Notes: generated by a model from the letters alone, not told the origin. A DNA stretch of 64,000 bases from Gp6-AA40 sp035293405 (GCA_035293405.1 DATDOE010000138.1:57238-121237), one strand, 5' to 3'; counted from the stretch's first letter, positions 1-8,842 are shown. Numbers and translations are program-made.

Positions 1-385
1 GGTCCGCCTGCGCGTTGGCGACGGCGACGATCGTCCGCGTCGCCTCCGACAACTCGTCCGGCGGGTAGACGTGGACGTGCGCGTCGATCATGCCGGGCAG
101 CACCGTCGCGCTGCTCAGATCGATCACGCGAGCGTCCGCGGGAATCGCCACTGACGGTCCGACGTCGACGATCCGATCGCCGCGGATCAGCACGACCTGG
201 TTCATGAGCATCGTGCCGGCGCGGCTGTCGAACAGACGGCCCGCACGAATGGCCACCACCTGCGCCGGCGGCGCGAGGAACTTCGCCGGGGCGCTCGCGA
301 TGCCGCCCTGGCTGCTCACGGCGCCCGAAAAACCTACCGCCACGAGGAGCCCTGTCAACGCCACCACCGACCATACGCGACGCAT
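1..385 (-). CDS. Amidohydrolase-family protein, N-terminal part (runs off the window)
   Basis: The first 128 codons of a metal-dependent amidohydrolase are visible; the rest lies beyond the left edge. An N-terminal hydrophobic leader (MRRVWSVVALTGLLVAVGFSG) suggests export. A small beta-sandwich segment follows (IRAGRLFDS, then VVLIRGDRIVDVG), then the family signature LPGMIDAHVHV near residue 105, whose HxH pair binds the first metal in imidazolonepropionase/dihydroorotase-type barrels. Such secreted relatives often act on cyclic amides or peptides; the substrate cannot be read from this fragment. The ATG start at 385 is the only one that keeps the leader. Confidence 0.85.
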   Translation of the reverse strand, partial: MRRVWSVVALTGLLVAVGFSGAVSSQGGIASAPAKFLAPPAQVVAIRAGRLFDSRAGTMLMNQVVLIRGDRIVDVGPSVAIPADARVIDLSSATVLPGMIDAHVHVYPPDELSEATRTIVAVANAQAD

Positions 386-404
386 CGGTCCTCCTTCTCG
401 ACAC

Positions 405-441
405 AGCTCGTAGCTGGTAGCCGGCAGCTCGTAGCGGTCGG
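405..441. repeat. Heptamer tandem array (AGCTCGT-like)
   Basis: Five consecutive 7-bp units (AGCTCGT, AGCTGGT, AGCCGGC, AGCTCGT, AGCGGTC) fill the gap between the M14 peptidase stop and the amidohydrolase start. It belongs to the period-7 intergenic arrays seen repeatedly in this window. Confidence 0.75.
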
Positions 442-445
442 TTGT

Positions 446-3172
446 CTACTGAATTCTGGTCGCCACTGCCTTCCCGTAATAGATCCCGTTGAAGAGAAAC
501 TTGAACGTGCCGTGGGGCTGCGCGCGGAAGTTGATCTCAGGTCCAAAGAGCAGCACGCGGCCGCGCCCGAGCGGGGTGTCAACGACGGCAACTCCGCCGT
601 CGAGATATCGCTGGCCCCAGGCCCATCCGCTGCGCAACGGCGCTGCGCTGGCAAACCACGCCACCCGGCGAGTGTCCTTGCCCGCGTCGGCGGCAAGACG
701 GAACACCGGACTGTTGTCGAAGAACACGTCCACGTCAGGCTCGAACCCGTATCCGAGGGGCGTCGTATTGTCCACGCGCACACGCAGGAGCGAGCCGGGA
801 ATGTAGTACTGCTCGCGCGTCAGCGGCCGCGCCCCGTCGGAACCGGTCTCGACAAGCGCGCTCGACACCGGCAGACCGAGCGCCGCGGCAATCGACGTCG
901 ACCCTCCGATCGCAACGAGGGTCCCTCCGTCTTCGACAAACTGTTTCAGCTGTGGAAGTGTTCGCGCGCGCGAGATGACGCCGGTCGTCCCGCGATACTC
1001 GGGTGGCAGACGATCCGGCACTGGCGCCTCGTCCAACCCACGAGAGAGCACGGCCTCGCTCGTGAGGACGATCACGTCAAAGCGGCTCGCCAGGCTCCCG
1101 GAATCGAGCGTTTGCGCGTACACGACCTCGAATGGAAACTCATAGCGCTCGAGCATCCACCGCGTCCACCCGCTCGGGCTCGATCCGCCGTAGCGATCCC
1201 AGAGGCCGATGCGGACCGGTCTCAGCTTGAGACCATCGCCTGGCGGTGGCGCACTCACCCCGATGAACGTGAGGCCCACATCGATAGCGGCCTTCTGCAG
1301 GACGGCGAGCGTCGATGGCCTCGCGGTCACGTACATCGCGCCCGTGCCGTTCGCTCCGCCGCCGGTGGCGCGATCGACGGGCCAATACACCTCCTCGCCG
1401 GCTTTCATCAGCCGGTTGACGGCGATGAAGGCGTCGTTCTGGTGGTGGCTCAGGAGATACCCGGCGGGGCTGGCGGGGCCGATCACGCGCCCAGCGGGAT
1501 GCGACACGGCCGTCAACTTTTCGAACGGCCCATCGAAGCCCTCGAGCAGGCGATCGAACTTGACGCCCATCTGCAACGCCAGAGTCCATCCGGCGCTGTC
1601 GTAGGGCGGCGTCGGTGGACCGCCCGGATACGGGATGTCGTCGGGATGATCCTGAGGCTCGAACATGTCGAGCACGTGAGGACGGAATGCCTGCGCCGTC
1701 TTCACGACGTACGAGCCCGCGGGGTAGCTTCGGCCATTGACCGCGAATGCCGTCGTGGCGCGATGCACCGTGATGCCGGTCTTGATCAGCGCGTCAACGA
1801 ATTTCGTCGCGGTCAGGAAGTCAGGCTGATCTGACGGCAGGACGTAGCCGCGCGGGTCGCGGAACTGTGGCGCACGCAGTTGCTGCTCGTACAGACGCTG
1901 CGCAGCCGCGCCGCGCCCGCCGGCCGGCACTTTCACCCCCTCAAGACGATGGGGAGAGATGGTCCACGAATCCTGGCTTCCGCGCCGAATGCTGTTCTGC
2001 CCCATGCGGTAGACGTTGAACAGCAGCGTTTCCCGAAAGCGCGAGGCCACGTCGATCACCGCGCGGTTCGCGGTGACCGAGTACTCGATCGACTGGCGGA
2101 AGCGCCACCGCTGCGGCGCGATCGGATACGGGAGGTCGGCGCTCGGCAACTGCCGGTCGGGCACGAACGGGATCTCGGTTGGCGTGGGGCTGCCAATGGT
2201 TTCCGTCAGCAGCCCAATCTGATTGTGAAAGTACGCCGTCGTCCGCAAGCCGCCGTTCCACCACGTCGAATACGTGGATCCGGTCCTCATCGTCACGCCC
2301 GGCTTGGCCTCGAGCGCGAACCGCGCGTGCATCGCGGCGCCGACGAGATCGATGCCGACCGGGATCAGCGGATCGAGCACGTAGTTGAACGGATCGCGGA
2401 AGGGCGGGGCGAACATCACCGTCCCGGCAGGACCGGTCTGGTGGTGGTCGTAGACGATCTGCGGGAACCACTCCCGGTACAGGATGCGGTTGATGTTGAT
2501 CGTCTCGGCCTGGCTGGCCAGATAGAAGTCGCGGTTGTTGTCGTGGCCGATGTACTTCTGGTACGCGCGTGGAATGCCGGCCAGCGTGCGGAGTGACGGA
2601 TCCTTCTCGCGCATATACCAGTTGGCCACCAGCTCGTGACCATCCGGGTTGGCGTCAACGGCCAGCACGATCACGTCGCGAAGGAACCTCAGGGTTTCTC
2701 CATCCGAGCGGCTGACCAGCTGATAAATCGTTTCGATCAACTGTTGTGCGCCCAGCACCTCGTTCGCGTGCAGGCCGCCGTTGATCCACACCACCGCCTT
2801 GCCTTCGGCGGCCAATGCGCGCGCCTGGGCATCGGTCAGCCCCTCCGCGAGCGAGAGCCGCCTCGAGATCTCCTTGTATCGCTCGAGCTGCTTCAGATTC
2901 TCCGGCGACGAGACGATCGCCATCCACTGGCGGCGGCCTTCCTCCGTCCGGCCGATGTCCACGACCTGCATGCGATCGGATTCGCGATCGAGCGTCTTCC
3001 AGTAGTCCTCGAGCTGCGTATACGTGGCGAGGAAATAGTCGTCGCCAATCGCGGCGCCGAACTGCCGCTGCGGCGTGGTAATCGACGCGACCTGCTGTGT
3101 GCGCGCCTGAGGCGCGGGGAGCAGGGCGAGCATCAGGACGATGAAGGCGCGAGTCCTGGTCAACACCGGCAT
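446..3172 (-). CDS. Secreted M14-family zinc carboxypeptidase-like protein
   Basis: A 908-residue exported metallopeptidase. A leader occupies residues 1-25 (FIVLMLALLPAPQA). The M14 catalytic domain spans roughly 45-400: the HxxE zinc motif is in LHANE (His135, Glu138), followed by NPDGHE, NNRDFYL and the DHHQTGP segment that probably supplies the third zinc ligand. LLTETIGSP near 320 may hold the catalytic glutamate. The C-terminal third (about 640-880) resembles a class-I glutamine-amidotransferase-like fold (VRIGLWDRYGG, FDVIVLTSEAVLS, FVEDGGTLVAIGG), an arrangement common in large secreted M14 proteins of Acidobacteriota and Bacteroidota. Its ATG overlaps the stop of the upstream GNAT gene (TGATG), so the two are probably translationally coupled. 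Peptide specificity is unknown. Confidence 0.88.
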   Translation of the reverse strand: MPVLTRTRAFIVLMLALLPAPQARTQQVASITTPQRQFGAAIGDDYFLATYTQLEDYWKTLDRESDRMQVVDIGRTEEGRRQWMAIVSSPENLKQLERYKEISRRLSLAEGLTDAQARALAAEGKAVVWINGGLHANEVLGAQQLIETIYQLVSRSDGETLRFLRDVIVLAVDANPDGHELVANWYMREKDPSLRTLAGIPRAYQKYIGHDNNRDFYLASQAETININRILYREWFPQIVYDHHQTGPAGTVMFAPPFRDPFNYVLDPLIPVGIDLVGAAMHARFALEAKPGVTMRTGSTYSTWWNGGLRTTAYFHNQIGLLTETIGSPTPTEIPFVPDRQLPSADLPYPIAPQRWRFRQSIEYSVTANRAVIDVASRFRETLLFNVYRMGQNSIRRGSQDSWTISPHRLEGVKVPAGGRGAAAQRLYEQQLRAPQFRDPRGYVLPSDQPDFLTATKFVDALIKTGITVHRATTAFAVNGRSYPAGSYVVKTAQAFRPHVLDMFEPQDHPDDIPYPGGPPTPPYDSAGWTLALQMGVKFDRLLEGFDGPFEKLTAVSHPAGRVIGPASPAGYLLSHHQNDAFIAVNRLMKAGEEVYWPVDRATGGGANGTGAMYVTARPSTLAVLQKAAIDVGLTFIGVSAPPPGDGLKLRPVRIGLWDRYGGSSPSGWTRWMLERYEFPFEVVYAQTLDSGSLASRFDVIVLTSEAVLSRGLDEAPVPDRLPPEYRGTTGVISRARTLPQLKQFVEDGGTLVAIGGSTSIAAALGLPVSSALVETGSDGARPLTREQYYIPGSLLRVRVDNTTPLGYGFEPDVDVFFDNSPVFRLAADAGKDTRRVAWFASAAPLRSGWAWGQRYLDGGVAVVDTPLGRGRVLLFGPEINFRAQPHGTFKFLFNGIYYGKAVATRIQ

Positions 3173-4005
3173 CAGCTCCTGACCATGATCGCCCTGGTAT
3201 AGAGCACCTGGAATCTGAAGCGCTCGAACGTGCGCTGCGAGATGCTTCCAGGCTCGACGGTCGCGATGGCGAGGTCCGCCTGTCCGACGGCTTCCTGCAG
3301 CGCCCGCGCCACGATGGCGGCCTGCACGCCCCGGCGCCGGTATGCCGGTCGAGTGGCGGTGCCGAAAATGCCGAGCACTCCGCGAAGGATCACGCTGGCC
3401 GCGGCGCCGGCCGGCTCGCCGTTCACGCGCACGAGGTAGCGAACGGTATCGGGATGGACGAACTGGCGCATGATCACGCCGAGCGACTCGACCACTTCGG
3501 CGTCCGGCGCCTCCGGCGCCAGCACGGAGTCGGGCACGGCAAAGCCCTCGGACGTCGCCCGCAGCCAGACGTCTTCATCAGCATTCCCGGTGAGCACATC
3601 CACACGAAGTCCGTTGCCCGGAGACACGTCCACCGGCAGGGCGCATGCCAGCTGGTTCTCGAAGCCTTTGAGCACGTAGTCCCGGGCCTGCAGCTTGGCC
3701 ACCAGGTCGATGGAGACGAGTGGGCACAGTTCGATCTGTATGGGGCACTCACGCTCATCGTAGAAGAGCTCGATCGCATCGAGATCCGCGTCCGTCACGG
3801 TGACGCCCAGGCCCAGGCCGAGCACCTTGTTCATCGGCGAGCCAAGCACACCGCAGACGGCCTTGCCACCCGCTACCTCAATCGACGCGGCCCCGCCTGG
3901 CTGGCCGACGCCCGCGCCGACCGCGCAGAAATCGATCTCGGTACGTTCTATGCGCTGCGCCAGCGCAACAGTCGCCTGTAACACGGGTGATATCTTACCG
4001 GCCAA
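3172..4005 (-). CDS. GNAT-family N-acetyltransferase
   Basis: A 277-residue protein whose C-terminal half has the acetyl-CoA binding fold: YLVRVNGEPAGAA, GIFGTATRPAYRRRGVQAAIV (the R/QxxGxG/A-type loop is RRRGVQA) and a final strand with FERFRFQVLY. The N-terminal 130 residues look like the degenerate first GNAT-like half found in tandem GNAT proteins. Acceptor substrate unknown. The open frame starts with TTG at 4005, 26 bp from the divergent xth start; a GTG at 3984 is an alternative. It runs directly into the M14 peptidase gene with a one-base overlap. Confidence 0.75.
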   Translation of the reverse strand: MAGKISPVLQATVALAQRIERTEIDFCAVGAGVGQPGGAASIEVAGGKAVCGVLGSPMNKVLGLGLGVTVTDADLDAIELFYDERECPIQIELCPLVSIDLVAKLQARDYVLKGFENQLACALPVDVSPGNGLRVDVLTGNADEDVWLRATSEGFAVPDSVLAPEAPDAEVVESLGVIMRQFVHPDTVRYLVRVNGEPAGAAASVILRGVLGIFGTATRPAYRRRGVQAAIVARALQEAVGQADLAIATVEPGSISQRTFERFRFQVLYTRAIMVRS

Positions 4006-4027
4006 CTCATTTTGGGAGTTGGGAGTT
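4002..4027. repeat. Short heptamer element (GGGAGTT x2) with inverted arm
   Basis: Two GGGAGTT units at 4014-4027 follow an inverted arm CCAACTC at 4002-4008, able to form a small hairpin. The second GGGAG also sits at Shine-Dalgarno distance from the TTG start of xth, so the repeat appears to double as its ribosome binding site. Confidence 0.5.
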
Positions 4028-4031
4028 CCGA

Positions 4032-4781
4032 TTGAAGATAGCGACGTGGAACGTGAACGGCATCCGCGCCCGGCAGGCGCAGGTGCAGGAGTTCATGGAG
4101 CGCGAGCAGCCCGACGTCCTCTGCCTGCAGGAGATCAAGGCGTCGCTCGATCAGCTGCCGTTGTGGCTCTGCGACATCGAGGGGTACTGGTGCTACTGGC
4201 ACGGCGATAAGGGCTACTCGGGCGTGGCCTTGCACGTGCGAAAGGCCGCCGTTCCCGAGCGGCCCGCGTTTCACCATCCCGATTTCGACTACGAGCGCCG
4301 CATCGTCACCGTGCGGCTGCCATCGGTAACGGTGGCCTCGATCTACGTTCCCAACGGCGGCAAGGACTTCGACGCGAAGATGCGATTCCTGGAAGCCATG
4401 GACGCCTACGCCGCCGAGTGTCAGGCCTCGAACACACCGCTCATCCTGTGTGGTGACTTGAACGTCGCCCGTAGCGAGATGGATCTGCATCCCAAGGAAC
4501 GTAAGCCCGGCATCATCGGGCAGCGTCCTGACGAGCGAGCGCTGATCGAGCGGATTCTGAGCCGTGGCCTGGTTGACGTCCATCGCACGCTCGATCCCGA
4601 CAACGCCGATCTCTTCACGTGGTGGGCGCCATGGCGCAACATGAAGGCGCGCAATATCGGCTGGCGGCTCGACTACGTGTTCGCCAGCGAGGCGATCGCG
4701 GCACGCGCCTCGTCGTGCATCGTGCAGCGCGAGTTCGGCACGAGCGACCACGGACCGGTCATCGCGGTCTTCGAACCCTGA
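4032..4781 (+). CDS. xth: Exodeoxyribonuclease III (AP endonuclease)
   Basis: DNA repair enzyme of the endonuclease/exonuclease/phosphatase fold. It cleaves 5' of abasic sites and has 3'-5' exonuclease activity. Family motifs occur in order: KIATWNVNGIRAR at the N-terminus, QEIKAS (metal-binding Glu), YVPNGG, GDLNVAR, then the C-terminal WRLDYVFAS and TSDHGPV (catalytic His). Length 249 is normal for the family. The start is placed at TTG 4032 because the conserved KIATWNVNG normally follows the initiator directly and GGGAG lies upstream; an in-frame ATG at 3987 would add 15 uncharacteristic residues and overlap the divergent GNAT gene. Confidence 0.93.
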   Translation: MKIATWNVNGIRARQAQVQEFMEREQPDVLCLQEIKASLDQLPLWLCDIEGYWCYWHGDKGYSGVALHVRKAAVPERPAFHHPDFDYERRIVTVRLPSVTVASIYVPNGGKDFDAKMRFLEAMDAYAAECQASNTPLILCGDLNVARSEMDLHPKERKPGIIGQRPDERALIERILSRGLVDVHRTLDPDNADLFTWWAPWRNMKARNIGWRLDYVFASEAIAARASSCIVQREFGTSDHGPVIAVFEP

Positions 4782-4791
4782 GTTCCGGCGT

Positions 4792-5913
4792 TCACGCCTC
4801 CACCGACGACCAGCCCCTGGCGAGATCCTCGCCGACGGCGAGGTGATTCAGCGCGAAGTCGGCGCTGCGAAAGGCTTCGCGCAGCCGATCCGCATCGAGA
4901 CGCCGCCCCGCGTTTCTGCACTGTCGCGCCGACTCCACGCGCACGAGCGCCAGGGCCACCTCCAGGCCTCGCACGATCGTCTTGACGCCGCGTCCCTGAT
5001 ACGCGGTCCACGACGCGAACGCCTTGGCGGCGAGATAGCGATTCACCGGCGCACGGAAGTCGTCCCACACCGGGCGCACATAGGCGACCATCGCATCCTC
5101 GAGGCCGTTTTCGTCGGCCACAGGCTTCAGATCGTCAGGCACCGCCGCCATGACCTCGGCGTGCAGATCGAGGCTGGTGCCGAGCGTGTCGATCGGCGGT
5201 GCCGCCACCTCCTCACTCGGCAGCTCCGCGACGGCGTGCGCGAGCGGCATCGCTCCCGGCCTCCACTTGCGTAACAGCGCCGCATCCCGCACCAGCGTGG
5301 CCAGCGTTGACTCCGGCCGTGCGTTGATCCTGGCGCACCGCGCGACCATGTGGCGTTCCCAGGCCGAGTACCCGTCGAGATCCATCAGCGTGCGCGGCGT
5401 CAGCAGCGGCGGCAGATCGTGAGCGGTGACGACGAGCCCCTCGTAGTCAGCCTCCGGAAACGCGGCTGGCTGCGAGACGATCTCGACCGGCCGATCGAGA
5501 AACAACATCGAGGCGGCCGTCGGACAGAAATGCGAGAGCGTGATGAACGTGCCGCGCAAATCCCGGACGGCCACGCGCGGAAAATGGCGGCACGTCGCCG
5601 GCAGCAACGGCTCGCCGAGATCGCGATGCACGATGCACAGCTTCGATCCGCGCTCGAAGAAGACGCAGTGCCCATCCTGGTCGCGATCGAGCATCGCCGC
5701 CGCGCCGTCCGGAAGATCCGGCTCGACGACGAACGGGTCGACGGAGGCAGCGGAGGCCGCCACGCGCAGACGGCCCCCCGAGACCGCTTCGCTCAACGAG
5801 CGGTATACGGGAATCTCGACAGGAACGTCCCAGTCCGCCGTGCAGCACGCGCCGGAGTGCCGGCACTGATAATCCGCGTGAAAACCAAGCGCGTACACAC
5901 CCGTTGAACTCAT
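4792..5913 (-). CDS. YkgJ-family cysteine-cluster protein
   Basis: A 373-residue soluble protein with the zinc/iron-chelating cysteine cluster of the YkgJ/FliB-like family. The N-terminal cluster is in YQCRHSGACC (residues about 15-25); a second set lies in HCVFFERGSKLCIVH and LLPATCRHFPR near 85-115. The remainder is helical without a recognised domain. Family members bind a metal centre, and the founding flagellin N-methylase relatives modify lysines; the role here is unknown. It converges with xth, leaving only 10 bp between the two stops. Confidence 0.75.
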   Translation of the reverse strand: MSSTGVYALGFHADYQCRHSGACCTADWDVPVEIPVYRSLSEAVSGGRLRVAASAASVDPFVVEPDLPDGAAAMLDRDQDGHCVFFERGSKLCIVHRDLGEPLLPATCRHFPRVAVRDLRGTFITLSHFCPTAASMLFLDRPVEIVSQPAAFPEADYEGLVVTAHDLPPLLTPRTLMDLDGYSAWERHMVARCARINARPESTLATLVRDAALLRKWRPGAMPLAHAVAELPSEEVAAPPIDTLGTSLDLHAEVMAAVPDDLKPVADENGLEDAMVAYVRPVWDDFRAPVNRYLAAKAFASWTAYQGRGVKTIVRGLEVALALVRVESARQCRNAGRRLDADRLREAFRSADFALNHLAVGEDLARGWSSVEA

Positions 5914-6027
5914 TGACCCTCTTGATGTTAGCGTCCCGTACAGAAGTATTACAGTCCAGCCTCTGTAGCCTTGCTATCGTTTGGGCGATTCATAAGACAG
6001 GAAGAAGCAGGAGGACACATTACGCCA

Positions 6028-6909
6028 ATGGCGACACCCACGCTCATGTACGGACGCAAACACCAGCAAGGCCTGAATTGGATTACCGCCATCGCGATGA
6101 CGGGTTTTCACATCGGGGCCGTCGCCGCCCTCTTCTTCATCGACTACGGCGCGATGCTGGCCGCACTGATCCTGTACTACGCGGGAGGCATGCTCGGTAT
6201 CGGGATGTCGTACCACCGCCTGCTGACGCATCGCAGTTACAGGACGCCCAAATGGGTGGAGTACTTCCTGACGATCTGCGGCACGCTCGCCCTCGAAGGC
6301 GGACCGATCTTCTGGGTCGCCACGCACCGCATCCACCATCAGAAGTCCGATCACGAAGGCGATCCGCACACGCCGCGTGAAGGCAGGTTCTGGGCGCACA
6401 TGGGTTGGATTCTCATGGGCGAAGGGCTGCACCACGATGCGTCGGTGCTGGCCCGCTACGCTCCCGATTTGAGCCGCGACAGGTTCCACGTCTGGCTGTC
6501 CAATTGGCACTGGGTGACCAACGTCGTCGTCGGCCTCGCGCTGCTGGCCTTCGGCGGCATTCCCTACGTCCTCTGGGGCATCTTCTTCCGCACGACCTTC
6601 GGCCTCCACGCGACCTGGCTGGTGAACTCCGCGACGCACCTCTGGGGCTCGCGCCGGTTCAAGACCAAGGACGATTCCACGAACAACTGGTGGGTGGCAC
6701 TCCTCACGTTTGGCGAGGGCTGGCACAACAACCATCACGCGCACCCGACCAGCGCGCGTCACGGTCTCGCCTGGTACGAGCTCGATCAGAACTGGATCGG
6801 CATTCGCACGCTGCAGCTGCTCGGCCTCGCCTGGGACGTCAAGGTCGCGAAGATCAAGCAGGCACTGCCCGAGGAAGCGGTCTTGGATCCGGACGAAGCG
6901 GTCGCGTAG
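6028..6909 (+). CDS. Acyl-CoA/acyl-lipid delta-9-type fatty acid desaturase
   Basis: Integral-membrane di-iron desaturase that inserts a cis double bond into saturated acyl chains, tuning membrane fluidity. All three histidine boxes are present: HRLLTH, HRIHH (in THRIHHQKSDHEGDPHTP) and HNNHH (in EGWHNNHHAHPT). About four hydrophobic segments surround them (ITAIAMTGFHIGAVAALFF, MLAALILYYAGGMLGIGM, VTNVVVGLALLAFGGIPYVL). Start set at ATG 6028 (MATPTLMYGRK), preceded by an AGGAGG about 14 nt upstream; an ATG at 5971 would add 19 residues. About 293 residues, as in bacterial DesC-like enzymes. Electron donor not encoded nearby. Confidence 0.92.
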   Translation: MATPTLMYGRKHQQGLNWITAIAMTGFHIGAVAALFFIDYGAMLAALILYYAGGMLGIGMSYHRLLTHRSYRTPKWVEYFLTICGTLALEGGPIFWVATHRIHHQKSDHEGDPHTPREGRFWAHMGWILMGEGLHHDASVLARYAPDLSRDRFHVWLSNWHWVTNVVVGLALLAFGGIPYVLWGIFFRTTFGLHATWLVNSATHLWGSRRFKTKDDSTNNWWVALLTFGEGWHNNHHAHPTSARHGLAWYELDQNWIGIRTLQLLGLAWDVKVAKIKQALPEEAVLDPDEAVA

Positions 6910-6921
6910 CTGCGCGGCGTA

Positions 6922-6949
6922 ATTCAAAATTCAAGATTCAAAATTCAAA
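6922..6949. repeat. Heptamer array, left arm (ATTCAAA x4)
   Basis: Four tandem 7-bp units (ATTCAAA, ATTCAAG, ATTCAAA, ATTCAAA) directly after the desaturase stop. They are inverse in sense to the TTTTG-rich array at 7033-7067, so the pair can form the outer stem of a hairpin. Confidence 0.85.
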
Positions 6950-6977
6950 GACGCAGACCGGCGGCGGTTTTCGGCCG

Positions 6978-7017
6978 AACGGGGTGAAAAGCGCACGCTT
7001 TTCGCCCCGTTGCTACG
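6978..7017. terminator. GC-rich hairpin with adjacent CTACG box
   Basis: A near-perfect inverted repeat of about 14 bp (AACGGGGTGAAAAGCG against CGCTTTTCGCCCCGTT) ending in TGCTACG. It sits between the two heptamer arms and downstream of the desaturase, so it may terminate that transcript. The CTACG end links it to the window's second hairpin family. Confidence 0.6.
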
Positions 7018-7032
7018 TCCGGGCTCCGTTTG

Positions 7033-7067
7033 CATTTTGAATTTTGCATCTTGAATTTTGCATTTTG
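7033..7067. repeat. Heptamer array, right arm (CATTTTG/AATTTTG x5)
   Basis: Five 7-bp units alternating CATTTTG, AATTTTG, CATCTTG, AATTTTG, CATTTTG. It pairs as an inverted arm with 6922-6949 and abuts the probable -10 box of the histidine kinase gene. Confidence 0.85.
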
Positions 7068-7069
7068 AC

Positions 7070-7075
7070 TAGAAT
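7070..7075 (+). promoter_or_regulatory. Probable -10 box (TAGAAT) of the two-component operon
   Basis: TAGAAT ends 6 nt before the GTG start of the kinase, with no Shine-Dalgarno in between, which suggests a leaderless transcript. No clear -35 is visible; TTG triplets recurring every 7 bp in the array could contribute. Confidence 0.45.
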
Positions 7076-7081
7076 CTCCCT

Positions 7082-7975
7082 GTGACCCGTCGGCAGAAGG
7101 CGATCGCCTTTTTTATCGCGTTGTGCGTCCTCCTCGTGGCGGCGGCGCTGCTGCTGAACATCAGCTGGATCATCGCCAACACCGGCCGCATCGCCCCGAT
7201 CGTCATCGGCATCGTGCTCTTCGGGCTCATCATCGCCGGGCTCATCGTCTACACCGTGTTCCTGGTGCTCGAGATCAAGCGCAACGAGGAGCACGACAGC
7301 TTCATCAACGCCGTCACCCACGAACTGAAGACGCCCATCGCGTCGATCCGGCTGTACCTCGAAACGCTGCAATCGCGCACCGTGACCGATGCGCAGCGCC
7401 AGGAGTTCTACGAGATCATGCTGGCCGACGCGGCGCGGCTGCATCACACGGTCGACCAGGTGCTCAAGGCCGGCGTGGTCCGTGAGAAGCACAAGACGGT
7501 GGCGCGCGGACCGGTGGACATGGCGGCCCTCACGACCGAGTGCGTGGAGCTGGCGCTCGTCCGGCACCACCTGCAGCCCGGGGCGATCGCACTCGACGCG
7601 CCGGAGCGGCCGCCGATGGTCATCGGCGACGCCGAGGAGCTGCGAACCGTGATCACCAACCTCCTCGACAACGCCGTGAAATACTCCGGCCAGGCGGTAC
7701 GCGTCACGGTGGCCGTCGCCGCCCCGGCGCCCGACACGGTGTGGGTGCGCGTGCAGGATCGCGGCGTCGGGATCCCGAAGAAACAACTGAAGCGCATCTT
7801 CAACCGCTTCTATCGCGTCCAGGCGAGGGGCCGCAGGCAGATCACGGGCACCGGTCTCGGCCTGTACATCGTCCGCTCGATCGCGCGAGCGCATGGCGGC
7901 CGTGTGTTTGCGCAAAGCGAAGGCGAGGGTCACGGCTCCACGTTCACCCTCGAGCTGCCGCGTCTCACCTCATGA
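7082..7975 (+). CDS. Membrane sensor histidine kinase (HisKA/HATPase)
   Basis: A 297-residue kinase with two N-terminal transmembrane helices (residues about 8-26 and 38-60) and almost no periplasmic domain, so it probably senses within the membrane or through a partner. The phospho-acceptor box is HELKTP (His80), the N box NLLDNAVKYS, the G1 box DRGVGIPKK and the G2 box GTGLGLYIVRS. The start is GTG 7082; a TAGAAT box 6 nt upstream and the lack of an SD argue for a leaderless mRNA. It overlaps the response regulator by ATGA. Confidence 0.92.
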   Translation: MTRRQKAIAFFIALCVLLVAAALLLNISWIIANTGRIAPIVIGIVLFGLIIAGLIVYTVFLVLEIKRNEEHDSFINAVTHELKTPIASIRLYLETLQSRTVTDAQRQEFYEIMLADAARLHHTVDQVLKAGVVREKHKTVARGPVDMAALTTECVELALVRHHLQPGAIALDAPERPPMVIGDAEELRTVITNLLDNAVKYSGQAVRVTVAVAAPAPDTVWVRVQDRGVGIPKKQLKRIFNRFYRVQARGRRQITGTGLGLYIVRSIARAHGGRVFAQSEGEGHGSTFTLELPRLTS

Positions 7976-8697
7976 GCCGGATTCTGATCGTCGAGGACGA
8001 CCAGCACATCTCGGAGGGGCTGCGCTTCAACCTCGAGGCGGAGGGCCACGAAGCCTTCGTAGCGCCGGACGGCGAGCAGGCGCTCGATGTGCTGTTGAAG
8101 GAACGCCGCGCCTTCGACGTCGTCGTGCTCGACGTGATGCTGCCCGGCAAGGACGGCTTCACCGTCGCCGCGGAATTACGGGCGGCGGAGGAGTACACGC
8201 CGATTCTGATGCTGACGGCCCGGGGCCGCCCCGAAGACGTGCTGCACGGGTTCGAGGCCGGGGCCGACGACTACTTGCCGAAGCCGTTCGAGCTGGCGAT
8301 CCTCATCGCCCGCATCAACGGCCTGCTGCGACGCCGCCGTTGGAACGAACAGGATGCTCCGGAGCCCGATGGCGCCCAGGCCGACGTCTATGCCTTCGCG
8401 GGCCGCACACTCGATTTCGGCGCGATGGAAGTGCGCGCGCACGGCAAGTCGCACCGGCTGACGCAAATGGAGTCCGACCTGCTGCGCTATCTGGTGAAGA
8501 ACGCCGGGCAGGCGGTGTCGCGCGGCACGATTCTCGAACAGGTGTGGGGACTGCACGAGAGCACCGACACGCGCGCGATCGACAACTTCATCGTGCGCCT
8601 GCGGCGCTATCTCGAGGACCGTCCGGCCTCACCGAAGATCCTGCTGACCGTTCGCGGGGTCGGCTACAAGTTCGTGCCGCAGGAGGCTGCTGGATAG
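7972..8697 (+). CDS. OmpR/PhoB-family response regulator
   Basis: A 241-residue DNA-binding regulator and cognate partner of the kinase immediately upstream. The receiver domain (1-120) has the acidic pair EDD at 8-10, the phospho-acceptor Asp in VVLDVMLP, the Thr of MLTARG and the Lys of LPKPFE. The C-terminal winged helix (about 140-238) ends with the typical IDNFIVRLRRYLE and LLTVRGVGYKFV. The ATG overlaps the kinase stop by 4 bp. Confidence 0.94.
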   Translation: MSRILIVEDDQHISEGLRFNLEAEGHEAFVAPDGEQALDVLLKERRAFDVVVLDVMLPGKDGFTVAAELRAAEEYTPILMLTARGRPEDVLHGFEAGADDYLPKPFELAILIARINGLLRRRRWNEQDAPEPDGAQADVYAFAGRTLDFGAMEVRAHGKSHRLTQMESDLLRYLVKNAGQAVSRGTILEQVWGLHESTDTRAIDNFIVRLRRYLEDRPASPKILLTVRGVGYKFVPQEAAG

Positions 8698-8770
8698 CTT
8701 TCAGCGCCCAACCCGAGCCTCGCGCCAACTCCACAGCCGTCCAGATAGAATTGCGTAACCTGGATTTCTT

Positions 8771-8842
8771 CGATACGGCCGCACCAGTTTGAGAGGCTGG
8801 CGGTAGCAATACCGTGGGGTTCGAGTCCCCCCTTCCGCACCA
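8771..8842 (+). pseudogene. tRNA-Leu(GAG) remnant: 3' half intact, 5' half decayed
   Basis: The anticodon arm is complete: stem CCAGT (8784-8788), loop TTGAGAG with anticodon GAG at 8791-8793, stem GCTGG. A class-II variable arm follows (CGGTA-GCAA-TACCG, 8801-8814), then a T arm with TTCGAGT and the acceptor 3' strand CTTCCGC plus ACCA. The matching 5' acceptor strand GCGGAAG and a proper D arm are absent between 8698 and 8783; only GATACG resembles the end of a D arm. The T stem also has one mismatch. It reads as a tRNA broken by integration at its 3' part. Confidence 0.7.
8822..8842 (+). repeat. Left copy of a 21-bp direct repeat (candidate att site)
   Basis: The last 21 bp of the tRNA-Leu remnant, ending CCTTCCGCACCA, recur exactly at 22546-22566. 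A repeat of the 3' end of a tRNA at both borders is the usual mark of tyrosine-recombinase integration. Confidence 0.65.

Noticed and set aside
512..1834. Open frame of 440 codons on the plus strand
   Set aside because: Antisense to the M14 peptidase; low-complexity shadow composition.
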